A stretch of 64,000 nucleotides of DNA from Lota lota (Eukaryota; Chordata; Actinopteri; Gadiformes; Lotidae). The notes under the pieces were generated by a model that was not told where the DNA came from, did no database searches, and worked only from the letters and a program-made list of their open reading frames with translations. The stretch covers positions 1 to 64,000 of the forward strand of contig JACYXH010000126.1 in NCBI GenBank assembly GCA_026745465.1. The letters are read 5' to 3'. Shown here piece by piece: positions 46,246 to 58,225 of this stretch. Positions within the stretch are counted from its first letter, which is position 1. Every line of letters begins with the position of its first letter. A program made the translations under genes and the position numbers.

Positions 46246-46910
46246 TCAGATGTAATTAAATCCACCAAAATACAAAAATCGTGTATTTTGGGCATTTTGA
46301 GCACGAGAGCGAGATAGAGCGTATAACTGACAAAGAGACACTGAGTAATCAGTCCAGCTCTGCTTCTTCATCAAATGCCACACAGACGCAAACCTAAATC
46401 TAAACGCAGGGAGGAGGTCCTCCTGGGTGAAGGTGGCCTGGAAGGTGTGGATGTGTGTCAGTGTGTCTGAGGACCCTCCTACATCTGGGAACACTCTGTA
46501 AAAGGACAGAGTGCCAGCAGGCCGGTCCAGATACACTCCTACTCTGTGAGAGCCAGCGGGGGGAAGACATATGACTGTTCCAATACCGTTGTACTGGGCA
46601 GAGTAACCACCATCGTAACAATGAAGACTCCAGGACTTGTTGTTCACTCCAAGCCAGCCGTCATGACCCCATCCTCTCCTTGTGATTCCTCTGTATGTCA
46701 CTCCTATAACAACATCTACTTCCCACTCTACCTCCCAGTAACAGCGGCCGGTCAGACCCTCTCTACACAACACCTGGTCCCAGTAGTCAAATCTCTCTGG
46801 GTGATCAGGATACGACTGCTCCTCTCTAACCCACGTCACCTTTCTGTTGTCCTCAGACAGAGAGAGTCGTCTGTTCGCTGTGTTTGGGTCCAGTGTGAGT
46901 TCACAAGCAT
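46246..46910 (-). other. B30.2 terminal exon of T3, NLR-type
   Basis: [37 protein letters not shown] and [13 protein letters not shown] match the NLR exon at 31774-32333. Acceptor TTCTCCCATCAG. Open to the stop at 46246. Confidence 0.88.
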
Positions 46911-48138
46911 CTGATGGGAGAACAAGACATGATTAGCTGCTGAACCACTCTTCATCATCATCACTAGTACAGTTCAGCTATTTAACTTTCATATTATAAT
47001 ATATTATGTTTGTTAATATTTGAATATTGAATGTACATTTGACAGCCCTAAACTAAACAGACACTTACACTTCTTTAAAGCTGATCTCAGGTCAGGCACC
47101 TTCTTCATCTCCATGTTCAGTGTCTTCTTCAGCTGAATCAGGGATCTCATCAAGGTCCCTACGTATGACGGAGGATGGACCTCCACCGTTGTCCAGTCCC
47201 TGGTGGGTGGAGGATCCTTCAGGGATCTGAAGGTCTGGAGGAAGTGGAGGTGGTCTTCAGTGCGTGAGAGCTGCTTCACCTCTGAGCTTCTATAGGTCAG
47301 ATCTTTTATTTCCTGCTCCAGCTCTTCGATGAGGCCGTCAGCTTGTTTCTCTGTGGATTTCAGTTTCTCTTTAACCGTTTTGTTGAGATCATCCTGCCAC
47401 TTTTCAACCGAGCGCTTCAGAGCAGTGAGGACCTGCACACCATCAGCTATCTCTCTGTCTGCGTCTGCCTTGCTGCGATCTACTGTGTCTTTGATCTCCT
47501 GTATCTTTCGTTGTCTCTCCTGGATCATCTGCTGAACTTTAGACTCCATCTTCCCCAGCTGGGCCGTCTTCACTTCAAATTCCTCCTTTAGAGGTACAAC
47601 AGGATGGGACTTGTGGACCGTCTCTGTGCAGAACTGACACACACACACACCTGCTCAGTCTGGCAGAAGAGCTCCAGAAGTCGGTCGTGTTTCTTACAAA
47701 TCCTGTCTTCCAGACGGTCCATAGGCTCGACCAGCAGATGTTTCTTCAGGCCTGCGACTCTCTGATGTGGCTCCAGGTGGGTGTGGCAGTAGGAGGTAAA
47801 ACACACTAGGCAGGACTTCACTGCCTTCAGCTGGGTCCCAGTACAGACGTCACAGGGAACTTCTCCTGGTTCAACCAATGGCTGCACTTTGACACATACA
47901 GAACTTCTAAACCGATCAACCATCCCTGATATAAAGGTATTGACCTGGAAATCAGGTCTTGTGTGGAACAGCTTGTTGCAAACAGGACATTTGCACTGGA
48001 CTTTGTCATCCCAGAACGTTGTAATACAGGTTCTACAGAAGTTGTGTCCACATGGTGTGGAAACTGGGCTGTTGAACACATCCCAACAGATGGAACATGA
48101 AAATTCCTCTTCAGACCAGGAAGTGTTGGACGCCATTC
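46246..48138 (-). pseudogene. TRIM copy T3 with NLR-type B30.2 exon, one frameshift
   Basis: ATG at 48136 follows CTTCTAG. RING (CSICWDVF, PCGHNFCRTC, KCPVC) and B-box 1 are intact. The seventh GT repeat (47637-47650) shifts the frame in B-box 2, giving a stop soon after. The remaining B-box 2, coiled coil and the end MEMKKVPDLRSALKK are open in the shifted frame to the donor at 47068. An intron of about 160 bp leads to the B30.2 exon (46910-46246), which is open throughout. Its C-terminus diverges after EDLLPAF and lacks the usual stop after SLC.L, extending about 30 residues. With six GT repeats the gene would be open, so this is a very young pseudogene, a polymorphic allele or a sequencing indel. 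Confidence 0.85.
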
Positions 48139-48226
48139 CTAGAAGAGATTATTTAAAAAAGATTATGTTAAAAACAAAGACATTCATTTTCTAATGGTAA
48201 AATAGCAGTTTATAACTAGTTATAAT

Positions 48227-49806
48227 CAGAGGTGGGTAGTTGACTGCAAGTTGACTCCAACCTCTTCAGCTTGTCCCGCAACTGGTAAAGTGTTGGCAGC
48301 AGCAGGCCCATATGCACAGATGATTCCCCTTGGAGGATATTAAGGGCCATGGCAACAGGCTTCATCACAGCAGCATACTCGACCAAAAACCCCATTTCAG
48401 CTGGATTGAACCTATAAAAGATGTAACGATAAGAAAATTACTTATAGCTATTTCTGGTACAATGTCTTTATTATGCATTGTAGATGTTTAATACACAAAT
48501 AAATATAAATAAATTAGTTAAATTATTTAATTGAAGTCATCCACAATTGTCACACCACCATGCAAAGAAAACTTAGTTACTTGAGACAAGTGGATTCACC
48601 CATTAATCAGCAAGGCTTATTTATTTTTATTATTCTTTAAAAACAAAATATAAATTTTGTCAACTTACATCTTTATCTTTAATGCTGTGCAGACATTGCG
48701 AATTGCTTGTTCTCCTTGCTCTCGGTGAATGCGCCCAATCCTTTCTACAGCGAGGAACAGGGAGCTCCAGCGTGTCTGATTGGGTCGGAGAAACTGCAGC
48801 TTGCATTCACGTTCCACTGTTTCATGAGCCATGGTTGACCTGCTGGTTTTATTCCAAAGAGCATGACATTTTGCAAAAGCAGACCGAGACAGCCTCTTGT
48901 AGGTTTCATTTGCAGCTCCTCCTGCAGCAGTGGCATCAACTGTGGATATAAGATTGAGGAGATGGCATGCACACTTTTGGTGCCTTGGAAGTTGGTACTC
49001 AAGGCCTGTGTTGTCATCCAGAATAGCGGACACATCTTGATACTCCACCTCTGACTCACTCTGATTTTCTGTTGCATCATCAAGGGTGGAGTCACTCTCC
49101 TCTTGTACATTGATGGCTTCCTCCTCTTTCTCCTCACCATATAATCGAAAGGCCTTCAGGAAGTTTGAGCCACTGTCTGTTGTCATCCTGGTCACTTTTT
49201 CCCTGATGTGGTACTCAGAATGTATTTCCTCTAATGCAGCAGCAAGGACATCAAACGTGTGCGAGCCTTTGACAGGTCTACAAGCCAATGCAGCGGAGTG
49301 CCTCTCCAGTGAGGTGTTGTCTATCCAGTGACAGGTGACACCTAAGTAGCTACGTTGTCTGGCAGACCAGCAGTCTGTTGTGGTAGCAACATAGTTCACA
49401 GCACTAGGCTTTTTGATGATTATGCTCTTCTTCTGTTTTGCAGCTTCTTGTATTCTTGTGCATAACGTTTTCCTTGTCATTACTGTATGAGGTTGCAAGG
49501 TTTCTATCAAAGTCTTGAAGGATGGCGTCTCAACCACAGAAAATGGTTGGTGGGCCACACATACAAAATTTAGCACCAGCTTGTCAAGTGTTGCTTGTGT
49601 TACCCGCCCTGGGGCAGCGAATGCTGTGATTTTTTCATTTTTCACAAGAGTATCACTGGAAGAGGAGGTCTTACGCTTTCTGTGGTTCTCTAGTAAGTCT
49701 GTGTACTTTGCCAGTTTGTTGGGGTGAACCCTCTGTGGACAAAAAAAATCTGTGAGGCTACAGGGAGATCAAGACATTAAAAGAGACTTATGATCACATC
49801 AAATTT

Positions 49807-49863
<57 letters not shown>

Positions 49864-50145
49864 GAAAATGTTTAAAACATATGTAACCTAAAAGACAAAC
49901 ATTCGCCTATCCACAGCAACAAAAAACAAAGAATTTAGGAAACTTACCGCTACATGTTTCCTCAAGTTAGACGTTGAGTTCTTGAATGCTGAAATGTCTT
50001 TTTGTTTTGGTAGACACAGAAGACACCGCATAATGCAGCTGCTCTTTCGCACGTTTACTAAGGCAAACATGCTTTCAATATGAGGCCAGGGGTGCGGGTG
50101 TTCCTCCTCATCTGTGTCTGCATTGCCGACGGCTAATTCAGACAT
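48227..50145 (-). CDS. hAT-family transposase (ZBED-like), C-terminus short
   Basis: Exon 1 (50145 to about 49947) starts MSELAVGNADTDEEEHPH and encodes most of a BED zinc finger (CIMRCLLC ... NSTSNLRKHVA) before GTAAGTTTCC. Exon 2 (about 49733-48670) continues RVHPNKLAKY, completing the finger, and covers the hAT catalytic region (TDCWSARQRSYLGVTCHWID, TRMTTDSGSNFLKAF, CACHLLNLI, QTRWSSLFLAVERI) to GTAAGTTG. Exon 3 (about 48412-48227) reads FNPAEMGFLVEYAAVMKPVA and MGLLLPTLYQLRDKL and runs to the transposon end with no hATC dimerisation domain. The transposase is probably truncated and the element may not move by itself. Confidence 0.85.
49810..49859. repeat. (AT)n microsatellite
   Basis: About 25 AT repeats in the first intron of the hAT transposase. 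Confidence 0.95.
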
Positions 50146-50548
50146 TTTTGTGTTGCTACGACTGTAAAGCTAACCCGTCCCGCCACTAAGCTTGAGTTTG
50201 GTAACGTGACGAGACAGCACAACTACGTTTGATTGGTGAAACACAGTCACGTGGTAGAGCCTTAGCGGAAGTCTCTCTGTCAAAATAAAATATTAAAATA
50301 AGGCGTACGCGGGGGGATAAAGACAATGACGCGTAGAATACCAAAGAGGTAAAAAGAAAAGTAACGAGCTCATTGTAGCCTAATGTAGCGGAGTAAGAGT
50401 ACCGTTTCTTCTTCACAAATCTACTCAAGTAAAAGTAAAAAGTATAGTGATTTAAAACTACTCCTAGGAGTATAATCTTTTCAAAAACTTACTCAAGTAA
50501 ATGTAACGGAGTAAATGTAGCGCGTTACTACCCACCTCTGGTTATAAT

Positions 50549-51480
50549 GCATCTATATTCATACATGCGTTGTTATTACATTAGTACATCCAACAGGTCG
50601 GTACAACATCAACCCCAACATGTGCCTCCTGCTCCGTATGAACACACACGTCGCTATGGACTCTCACACCGCTACCAACGCGGACGAAAGAGCCCGCTGC
50701 CCTCACGCATGCGTCCTCCTCATGAAGACTGATACTGTAATAGCTGCGCATGCGTCCTCCTCATGAAGCTCGATACTGGAATAGCAGTGAAACCAACGTT
50801 CCAATTCCATTGTTGTCCCGCCACGTCGGATTCAACCAACACATCCAGAGCTGCGCTCCAAACAGCACGTCACCCACCAAGGATGTGTTGGTATAATCCG
50901 ACGAGGCGACACAACAAGTGGATTTAAAGGCTTGTTTCGCTGCGCATCCACAAAGTCTCAGCGCGTTTTTCCATGAGGACACATACGTTAGCTCAGTGAT
51001 CTCTTTTAAATCACCGATTCCGCATTGCAAAGTGGTTTTAAAGACTAAAAGAGTAGTTTGGAAACAGAGTAAGTCCATAGCCACGTGTGTTGATACGGAG
51101 CGCAGGAGTACAGCACGCTACAGTACAACATGGCGCCCTGCAGACAGGACGGCTTCAACGAGGATTATGGCTCAACATGTTGGACTCACCTTCTAATGTT
51201 TCCGTCTGAATATTCCCTTTAAAAAGGCTTCTTTGTCTCCGGAGCGTGAGAAGGGCCGACACGTGGAGTTTCTTCGCTTTGCTTTCAATGAACTACCGTC
51301 TCCTGAACAAGAGAGAACTTGTATATAGAGCTACGGCTCGGCCACGCCCCTCCGTCGGACCATTTCCGGTCCTGAGCTTGGACAAGGAAGTGACGTCTGA
51401 AATTGTGAACGCCAGAAGGGACGATACGATCGGCCCATACACGTCCATCTACTGTAGGTTTCATCAGGTCATTTTACATC
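50549..51480. repeat. Segmental duplication copy 2, T3 upstream part
   Basis: Close copy of 40880-41860, differing by scattered substitutions and one fewer ~45-bp tandem unit. It includes the T3 first exon and promoter. Confidence 0.9.
51190..51310 (-). other. Putative non-coding first exon of T3
   Basis: GTGAGTCC donor at 51189. Complement CTCTATATAC (51321-51330) gives a TATA-type box upstream. The first intron is about 3.05 kb, of which 2.3 kb is the hAT element. Confidence 0.55.
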
Positions 51481-52755
51481 AAGCACGGAACGAATAAATG
51501 GCCCGAAAGACTGATGAAATAATTCGGACTGACAAAATGGCGTCAACTTTACATCAGTTACGACGCGAATATGCGGCATTTTCCAGTAGGAATCGCACAG
51601 TGAAATAATTCAACCCTCAACCTAGTTTATGCTCTGTCACTTCACCTAAATATCCTATGTATCTAGAGGATTCAATTAGAATGGAGTTTCCCTTTGTAAC
51701 CCAAGTGTAAAATAGTAAAACAAACACCCCCATTAGTAATAAAAGTATTCCAGTTTAAATCCAATATGAAATACATGTATCATTATAATCATGTTATGAT
51801 TATTATGTTTGTCTTATATAATAACCTGACTTAAATCAGAATGATAATAAGAGAAATAATTCCCCTTTTAACACAAGTGTAAAATAGTGTAGCAAACGGC
51901 AGCTTGTGGATGAAGTGAGTGAGTTTGAATTCTGTAATTCATCCATGTTTTGGAAAAGTAATTTTTAGATTTGTTCCCCGTTTCATAACTGAAAGTAGGC
52001 TATCACACACAAAAGCATCCTATAGTCAGATACGGCAGTGCAAGGAAATATTGGCTTGTAGTGCATATTGCTATGGACAGGATTGATCAATATTGAATGT
52101 TTATAGGTCAATGCATGTAGTTTACCATTCTGGATGCAATAAGAGCACTGTGTGTGAGAAACGTAAATAGGCTGTTACCTCCCCTATTTCCTACATGTGT
52201 CATAATCATGTTATGATTATTATGTTATGTCTGATTTAACCTGAGTCAAATCAGAATAAGGGCACACATAGTTTTCTTATATACCACGTTCTGAATATAA
52301 AATACAAAATTACTATTATTTGTCAAAGTTCGTATACTGATTAATATGATTATGTCTAATAATAATAGTAACAATAATACTATAAATCATCAATAATAAA
52401 CAATATAACAATAATAATACCTATTGGATGTTGTGCAAGTAGTTTTAATTGTGATGGTTAACAGTATTAATATATGTAAGATACATGATGTCAACCATCA
52501 TCTTCATTCCCATTAGGACCAATACAGTCAGTCTAGTTAGATTATATTATAATATCAACAGTCAGTCAGTTAGATTACATTATAATATCAACACTTCCCA
52601 AAGCTAATCTCCCATTTACAATTGTGTTGTAACGCAAGACACAGTGTAGTGACAACAAGTGTGTCTCCAATTCTCTTACTTAGTCATTGTGGTGAAAGGA
52701 TGAATGCGGTTTAACAAACCTACCTTGCATGAACCTTTCATTATGCCTTGTGTTT
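51480..52755. repeat. Segmental duplication copy 2, distal part
   Basis: Parallel to 41860-43340 but lacking one or more of its internal repeats. AT-rich, no gene. Confidence 0.85.
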
Positions 52756-52764
52756 ATTTAGCAG

Positions 52765-53185
52765 GTAGAAGGTAGACAGTGAATACAGATGCATGTGATT
52801 AAGGAGCAGGTAGGTGTTAGACAGTGTATACAGATACATGTGATTAAGGAGCAGGTAGGGGTTAGACAGTGTATACAGATACATGTGATTAAGGAGCAGG
52901 TAGGGGTTAGACAGTGTATACAGATGCATGTGATTAAGTAGCAGGTAGGGGTTAGACAGTGTATACAGATACATGTGATTAAGGAGCAGGTAGGGGTTAG
53001 ACAGTGTATACAGATACATGTGATTAAGGAGCAGGTAGGGGTTAGACAGTGTATACAGATACATGTAATTAAGGAGCAGGTAGGGGTTAGACAGTGTATA
53101 CAGATACATGTGATTAAGGAGCAGGTAGGGGTTAGACAGTGAACACAGATACATGTGATTAAGGAGCAGGTAGGGGTTAGGGGGC
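52765..53185. repeat. 45-bp minisatellite, about nine copies
   Basis: Same unit as 43345-43548, with about twice as many copies. Followed by a shortened SINE end (53190-53250). Confidence 0.95.
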
Positions 53186-53269
53186 ATCTTGCTCTATAGG
53201 ATGCTACAGGTTAGGCTGTGGACATTGGGGATCAAACCCAGTACAATGGTCATTCACTACAACTGAACT

Positions 53270-53735
53270 CCCACTCCTGAGGGAGGACTCTGCTCCCGCT
53301 GGAGTGGGAGTTCAGTTGTACAAAATCGATTTTACATTCACAAATGTAGATATGTTTACCTTTGACATGTGAACACATGTTATGTGTATGTACGACAATA
53401 ATTAACACAATCCTAGATGAGCTAGAAAGGAGAGCAGAGATAGCAGAGAGGAGGAAGAAAAGGGAGAGGAAGGAGAGACGAGAAACTAAGATGAGAGGAT
53501 GGAGAGGAGAGGAGAGCTGACAAGACAAAGTCACAGTACTCACACACATGGGGAGAATATTTACATGTAGTCACTGTGACCTTTGTGTAAGTGTGTAATA
53601 CATGTGGGTTGTATGGTGGAGATTAAGTCATTTACTGGTTTATCAATTACAAACTTTTGCAATTCTTCAGTGATTTTAAATGTTCCATCAATCTTGAAAA
53701 TATGAAAATAGGGGTTTTAGGCAAACTATTTGTCT
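53270..53735. other. Spacer, no gene recognised
   Basis: Includes a short inverted repeat (TGAACTCCCACTCC at 53262-53275 with GGAGTGGGAGTTCA at 53301-53314, both beside CAACTGAACTCC/GTTCAGTTG). A purine-rich stretch lies at 53420-53530. Confidence 0.4.
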
Positions 53736-54510
53736 TTACTACAGAGAGCCTTCTAACAGGATGCATCACCGCCTGGCATGGGAACTGCTCTGCCCTCAAC
53801 CTCAAAGCACTGCAGAGGATCGGTCAGCCCAGCGCATCAGTGGATGTGAGCTTCTCTCCATCCAGGACATTTACAACGGACGGTGTGTCAAAAAAGCCAG
53901 AAGGATCATCAAGGACCCCAACCCCCCCCCCCCCCCCCCGACCACAAACTGGTTCAGCTGCTAGCGTCTGGCAAGCGGTACCGCAGCCTCAAGGCCCGGA
54001 CCAGCAGACTACGGGACAGCTTCTTCCACCAGGCAGCCAGGCTCATGAACAGTGGACTCTAGTGGCCTGCTGCCTGTCTGCCTGTCTGCCTGTCTGACTG
54101 CCTGCTGCCTGCTGCCTGTCTGCCTGCTGCCTGTCTGCCTGCTGTTTGTCTGCCTGTCTGTCTGCCTGTCTGTCTGCCTGTCTGTCTGTCTGTCTGTCTG
54201 TCTGTCTGGCTCCTTGTCTGCCTGCTGCCTGTCTGTCTCTCTGCCTGTTTGCCTGCTGCCTGTCTGCCTGTCTGTCTGCCTGCTGCCTGTCCCTAATCCA
54301 TTGCACTATTGCTCTTCTTCTTCTTCTTATAATTATTACTGTTGCTATTCTATTTTTATAAAATTTTATATTTGTTTAAATTATATTGTGTTTTATAGAT
54401 ATTATAACTTCTTTCTGCTGCTAGGCCGAGGAGCCAGAACAAAGTAATTGTACTGCTGTCTACTTGTATATGACATGTGACGATAAAGAATATTGAATAT
54501 TGAATCACAA
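53735..54510 (+). mobile_element. Non-LTR retrotransposon (LINE) 3' remnant with internal minisatellite
   Basis: Frames contain ESLLTGCITAWHGNCSALN and, in another frame, pieces like SGKRYRSLKARTSRLRDSFF, the usual end of a fish LINE ORF2, broken by a poly-C tract (53921-53939) and frameshifts. A CTGCCTGTCTG-type minisatellite (54063-54295) follows, then a tail that matches 6945-7050 and ends GATAAAGAATATTGAAT. Confidence 0.7.
54063..54295. repeat. CTGCCTGTCTG-type minisatellite
   Basis: Irregular tandem CTGT, CTGC and CTGCTGC words. Frames through it are cysteine/leucine/serine-rich and not genes. Confidence 0.93.
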
Positions 54511-54900
54511 TCACAAAGTATGGAACATAACCAGTGGGTTCAGAGGTCAAATCAAAGTGCAGAGCGTCTGAATGACCAAGAGGGGAGCTATAATGGTTCT
54601 GTTGGACCGGTCCTGTTCGGAACAAGAGGAGTACCATACGCTGTTGCATGGATTCTTGGTAAAGAAAAGAAACCCTTCAGATTATTTTAATTGTTTTTTA
54701 ACTCTCTTACATTGCTTATATAATATGTGTGTGTGTATGTGTATTTGTATGTGTATGTGTGTGTGTATGTGTGTGTGTGTCTGCCTTTCTGAATACCTTC
54801 CTGTAAAGGGTGTTACAAGAGGAAGAAAAACGATGACTCATTGAAGAGAACTGAAGAAAGAAAAGAACCCTAATTATAGAAACATAACCCATTACAAAAC
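54510..54900. other. Repeat-derived spacer with GT tract
   Basis: Shares GGTTCAGAGGTCAAATCAAA with 7095-7115 and CGGTCCTGTT with 15313. GT tract at 54726-54781. No gene. Confidence 0.5.
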
Positions 54901-54917
54901 ACACACACACACTCCGC

Positions 54918-55205
54918 CCCCCCCCCCCCCCCCCCCCCCACACCCACCCACAGCGCTGCTTGCGCCTCTACTTCCAACTCTGACTGAATCCGCTGTCTGC
55001 TGCTCTCATAGCTCTGCTGCTCGTGTGTGCACTGTGCGCGTGCACGCCGGGGCGAGTTCCTGCAGCGAGCGTAGCGGCAATAAACACACCTTTTCTCTTT
55101 CTTTTTTTTGTTGAATATTCGGATCGGGGCTGGATAAATAGTACTCGGGGGAAGTGCCGGACATTTCATGTAGGCTACGCCGTCTAGGCTTCGCCTTGTG
55201 GCCTT
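54918..55205. repeat. Inverted copy of the 9825-10005 block
   Basis: Poly-C run (54918-54939), then the complement of the CpG-rich block at 9825-10005, including CGGGGCGAGTTCCTGCAGCG and GCCGTCTAGGCTTCGCCTTG. Confidence 0.6.
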
Positions 55206-55447
55206 GTCCCGTGCTCGTACTCGTGTGCACTGAGAATGTCTCCAACTGCTGAAAGCATAGCGTGGAGGAAGAGCGCTGCCCTGCGCCACACTACATCCAC
55301 GGTGCCGTGGGAAATGTGGGCGGGGCCTACGCTGATTGGCACATTGTTTACATGTTCAGTGCATGCGAGTGTGCGCAAATAAGATGAAGCCTAGACGGCT
55401 ACGCCTACAATCATAGAACTAGTTATAATAACTTATTGTTAATTAGA

Positions 55448-55826
55448 TGTCATTCTCCACCTGTCCACCAGATGTCCTTAGACTTGTTCCCTCACCTCAC
55501 AGATCCCACCGCTCCCGTGTGCGATCACTTCATCCCCCTCACCTGAGCATCCTTGTCAATCTTCACACCTGCACCTCATTCCCTGATCATTCTCTCCCCA
55601 TCTATACAAGTTCACTTCCTTTGCCATGTCGGTTTGTTATGTTTGTCATGTCCCTTTGTCATTGTGGTCTCTCCGTTATTAGGCTTTTCCAAGGCAGTTT
55701 GTGGAACTGAGATCTTTGAGTTGTCTTTATTCAGCCTTTTGTGTTTCATTTCCCGAGTTCTAGTTTGCATTTGGATCCAAACCATTTTTGTTCCTGCTGC
55801 CCCGCCAGCGCAGGTCACGACAGTAT
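55448..55826 (+). mobile_element. Solo LTR-like remnant
   Basis: Begins TGTCATTCTCC and ends GGTCACGACA, with TG...CA ends and a composition like fish Ty3/gypsy LTRs. No target duplication or internal region found, so the call is tentative. Confidence 0.4.
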
Positions 55827-56099
55827 TTGAATATGTAAACTACTAGAGAATTACAGAAATTTGTGTACATGGAAAAATGCCCTAGCCTACTACGCCAGCT
55901 GCATGTCTATTGTTTGTAGCCACACATGCACTTTGCCTCCACATAAACTGGGTTTCCCCTTGGGATAGGAATTGCCCAAAACACAAATGTTTATCAGATT
56001 GAACTGGTCTAACCGGTCTAAGTCTAATCATTTCTTCTTTATTATATATTACAAGTTTTGTTTTGCAACGCTGGTGAGAATACACACTATGTCTTGAGA

Positions 56100-56420
56100 T
56101 ATCTTGTTGTTGGAGAGTAGAGGAGAGAAGGAGAGAGATGCAAGGGGAGAGAAGGAGATCAGAGTAGAGGAGTCAGAGTACATGAGAAGAGATAGATTAG
56201 AGGAGAGAATAGGAGGGAGACTGGGAGAGGAGAAGGAGATGAGGGTAGAGGAGGAGAGAGTTTAGAGAAGAGGAGGGAGATTATGGGAGAGGAGAAGGAG
56301 ATGAGAGTGAGAGGAGAGGGAGATTAGAGAAGAAGAGGGAGATAGGGGCAGAGGTGGAAAGGAGTAGAGGGAGATGAGGGGAGAGAGGAACTGAAGAGGG
56401 GATGGTGACAAGGGGTGAGA
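56100..56420. repeat. GA-rich minisatellite-like tract
   Basis: Irregular repeats of GAGGAGAGAAGGAGAT-type words for about 300 bp. Confidence 0.8.
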
Positions 56421-57695
56421 TATTGGGCACAATTCAATGCATGGGAATACATGTGATTTCCTTCTCGTAATACAAAGCCAATAAATGTTTCTTTATTTGG
56501 CTATAGGATATCAACGGCTAGTTTATCATCACACTATGCATTTTGAGATATCCTGGTTGAATTCATTAAAAAGTTGTAAAACAGTGAATAGTAATGAGTT
56601 TGGGGCAGACATTGGAATGAGCCCAATGTTGAACCCTCAATGTTGTACACTGTGCAACATGGGGATCGTTTCCGATGCTAGTTGCTCAAATCAAAATGAC
56701 AACACTCTGTAAAAGGCTAATGTAAAGCATGTCACCAGCAACTTCAAACGAATAAAACTGTGACGTGAATGTTTGCATAAGCACAAACAAACACACAACC
56801 ACACCCACACGTGAAAAGACACACACAGCTTGTGGAAAATCCCTGAATGAATTAGAATTTTTACTTCAACTAAAAAGCCTTTGCTTCGGTGGGAAATAAG
56901 GCTGGCATGTAATGTGCAAGTCACTCACAGGTAGGAGTGTGTGTGTGTGTGTGTGTGTTGACTTATTTCTGTGTGTAGTAGTTGCACACAAGCTGATAAA
57001 AACACCATGTTGCTGAAGGTCCTTCTGAATCCATTTTTGGAGTAGTTATCACTAAACAATTTGATCTTTAATCAAATTAGCTTTATAAGAGACACACAAA
57101 GGGGTTGTGTGTGTGTGTGTGTGTGTGTGTGCGTGCTCAAGTGTTTACGTGCAAGGTTCTGTGAGGGCGTATGTGTGTTTCAGTGCAGTTCTTTGTGAGT
57201 TACTCGTTTGTCCCTGAGCTGCCTCTTGAACCATACAAAGGTTACATCAGACGGACAGCTTTTGCATAGGCGGTAGAAAATCTGCGATATATTTGCATGC
57301 AATACAAAACAACTTGCCTTCAGAGACTTCAAGACTTGACAGAGTGAGCACCATTTCTTTACCAACACCTAGGGTGCTGGGGGGAGAGGGCAGCTACGAG
57401 CTACCACAGACTGTAAAGGCTACTGAGTTAGCGGGAGCCAGTACACAATATACACACACGTTGTGTGTATATTACGCAGGTTGTAGTTTGGTTCCTACAA
57501 TGCACTAGATCCTCATAAAAGGGTTAATTTACTTCCTAGCGAAAGGAAAGGGTGTAACTACCCAGCTCTATGGAGGAGCCCGTTAGCGTTGCTGCTAGCA
57601 TCCTGATAGCTAGGCGGAGGAGATGTTAAGAGCTCATTTGACAAACATTACAAAACAACAACAAATAGTTACAAATGCATTAATAAGTCACCATC
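56420..57695. other. Spacer, no gene recognised
   Basis: GT tracts at 56938-56958 and 57107-57131. No exon supported. Confidence 0.4.
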
Positions 57696-57697
57696 TG

Positions 57698-57793
57698 TCA
57701 AGGCTACAGCCGTGCCTCCTGTCATTCCTTGTGTTTCTCATGTTTTCCCTCTCCCTTGTGTCTCCTGTGTTCTCTGGTCTTTCTCCCTTTCTT

Positions 57794-57854
<61 letters not shown>

Positions 57855-58225
57855 GGTGTCAATCCATTCATTCTCCCGGCTCCCTGATTGCTATTCATCC
57901 CATTCACCTGCTCTCCACCTCATCAGCTCTGCAGTATATCTACCCCGGTTGTTCCCTCACTCATCCCCAGATGGTTGTTTCAACCACTGTGGTTAGATTC
58001 ATAGCACCCGCTCCTTGACTTGTGCACTCAGGTTGATCTCTCGTGGGACCTTTTTCTGCCTGCCTGCTCATCTGCCTGCCTGCTCATCTCCCTGACTCAC
58101 TGCTCAGCTCTGTCCTCCTCCCCCTCCCCCCCCCCCCCCCCCTCTTACAATAAACCCCTTTGCATTTATTTAAATTCCCTTGTCGCTGTCTGCGTTTGGG
58201 TCCGCCTCTACTGACCGTAGCAGGT
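57698..58225 (+). mobile_element. LTR-like remnant
   Basis: Starts TGTCAAGGCTACAGCCGTGC, contains an AATAAA (58149-58154) and ends near GTCTGCGTTTGGGTCCGCC, a pattern common to fish gypsy LTRs. A GT tract (57797-57850) and a poly-C run (58126-58142) have expanded inside. No matching second LTR seen. Confidence 0.4.

Larger units (their letters stand above)
48227..50540 (-). mobile_element. hAT DNA transposon (BED-finger type) in T3 first intron
   Basis: 14-bp terminal inverted repeats CAGAGGTGGGTAGT / ACTACCCACCTCTG with a perfect 8-bp target duplication GTTATAAT (48219-48226, 50541-50548). The empty site is preserved in T2 (40872-40879). It carries a spliced transposase on the minus strand and a TA microsatellite at 49810-49858. 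Confidence 0.96.

Noticed and set aside
52741-53187. Repeated NPYLLLNHMYLYTLS-type frame
   Set aside because: Translation of the 45-bp SINE-tail minisatellite, a unit divisible by three.
53657-54447. Novel cysteine-rich protein gene
   Set aside because: The first part is a LINE ORF2 end and the cysteine-rich part is a CTGCCTGT minisatellite.
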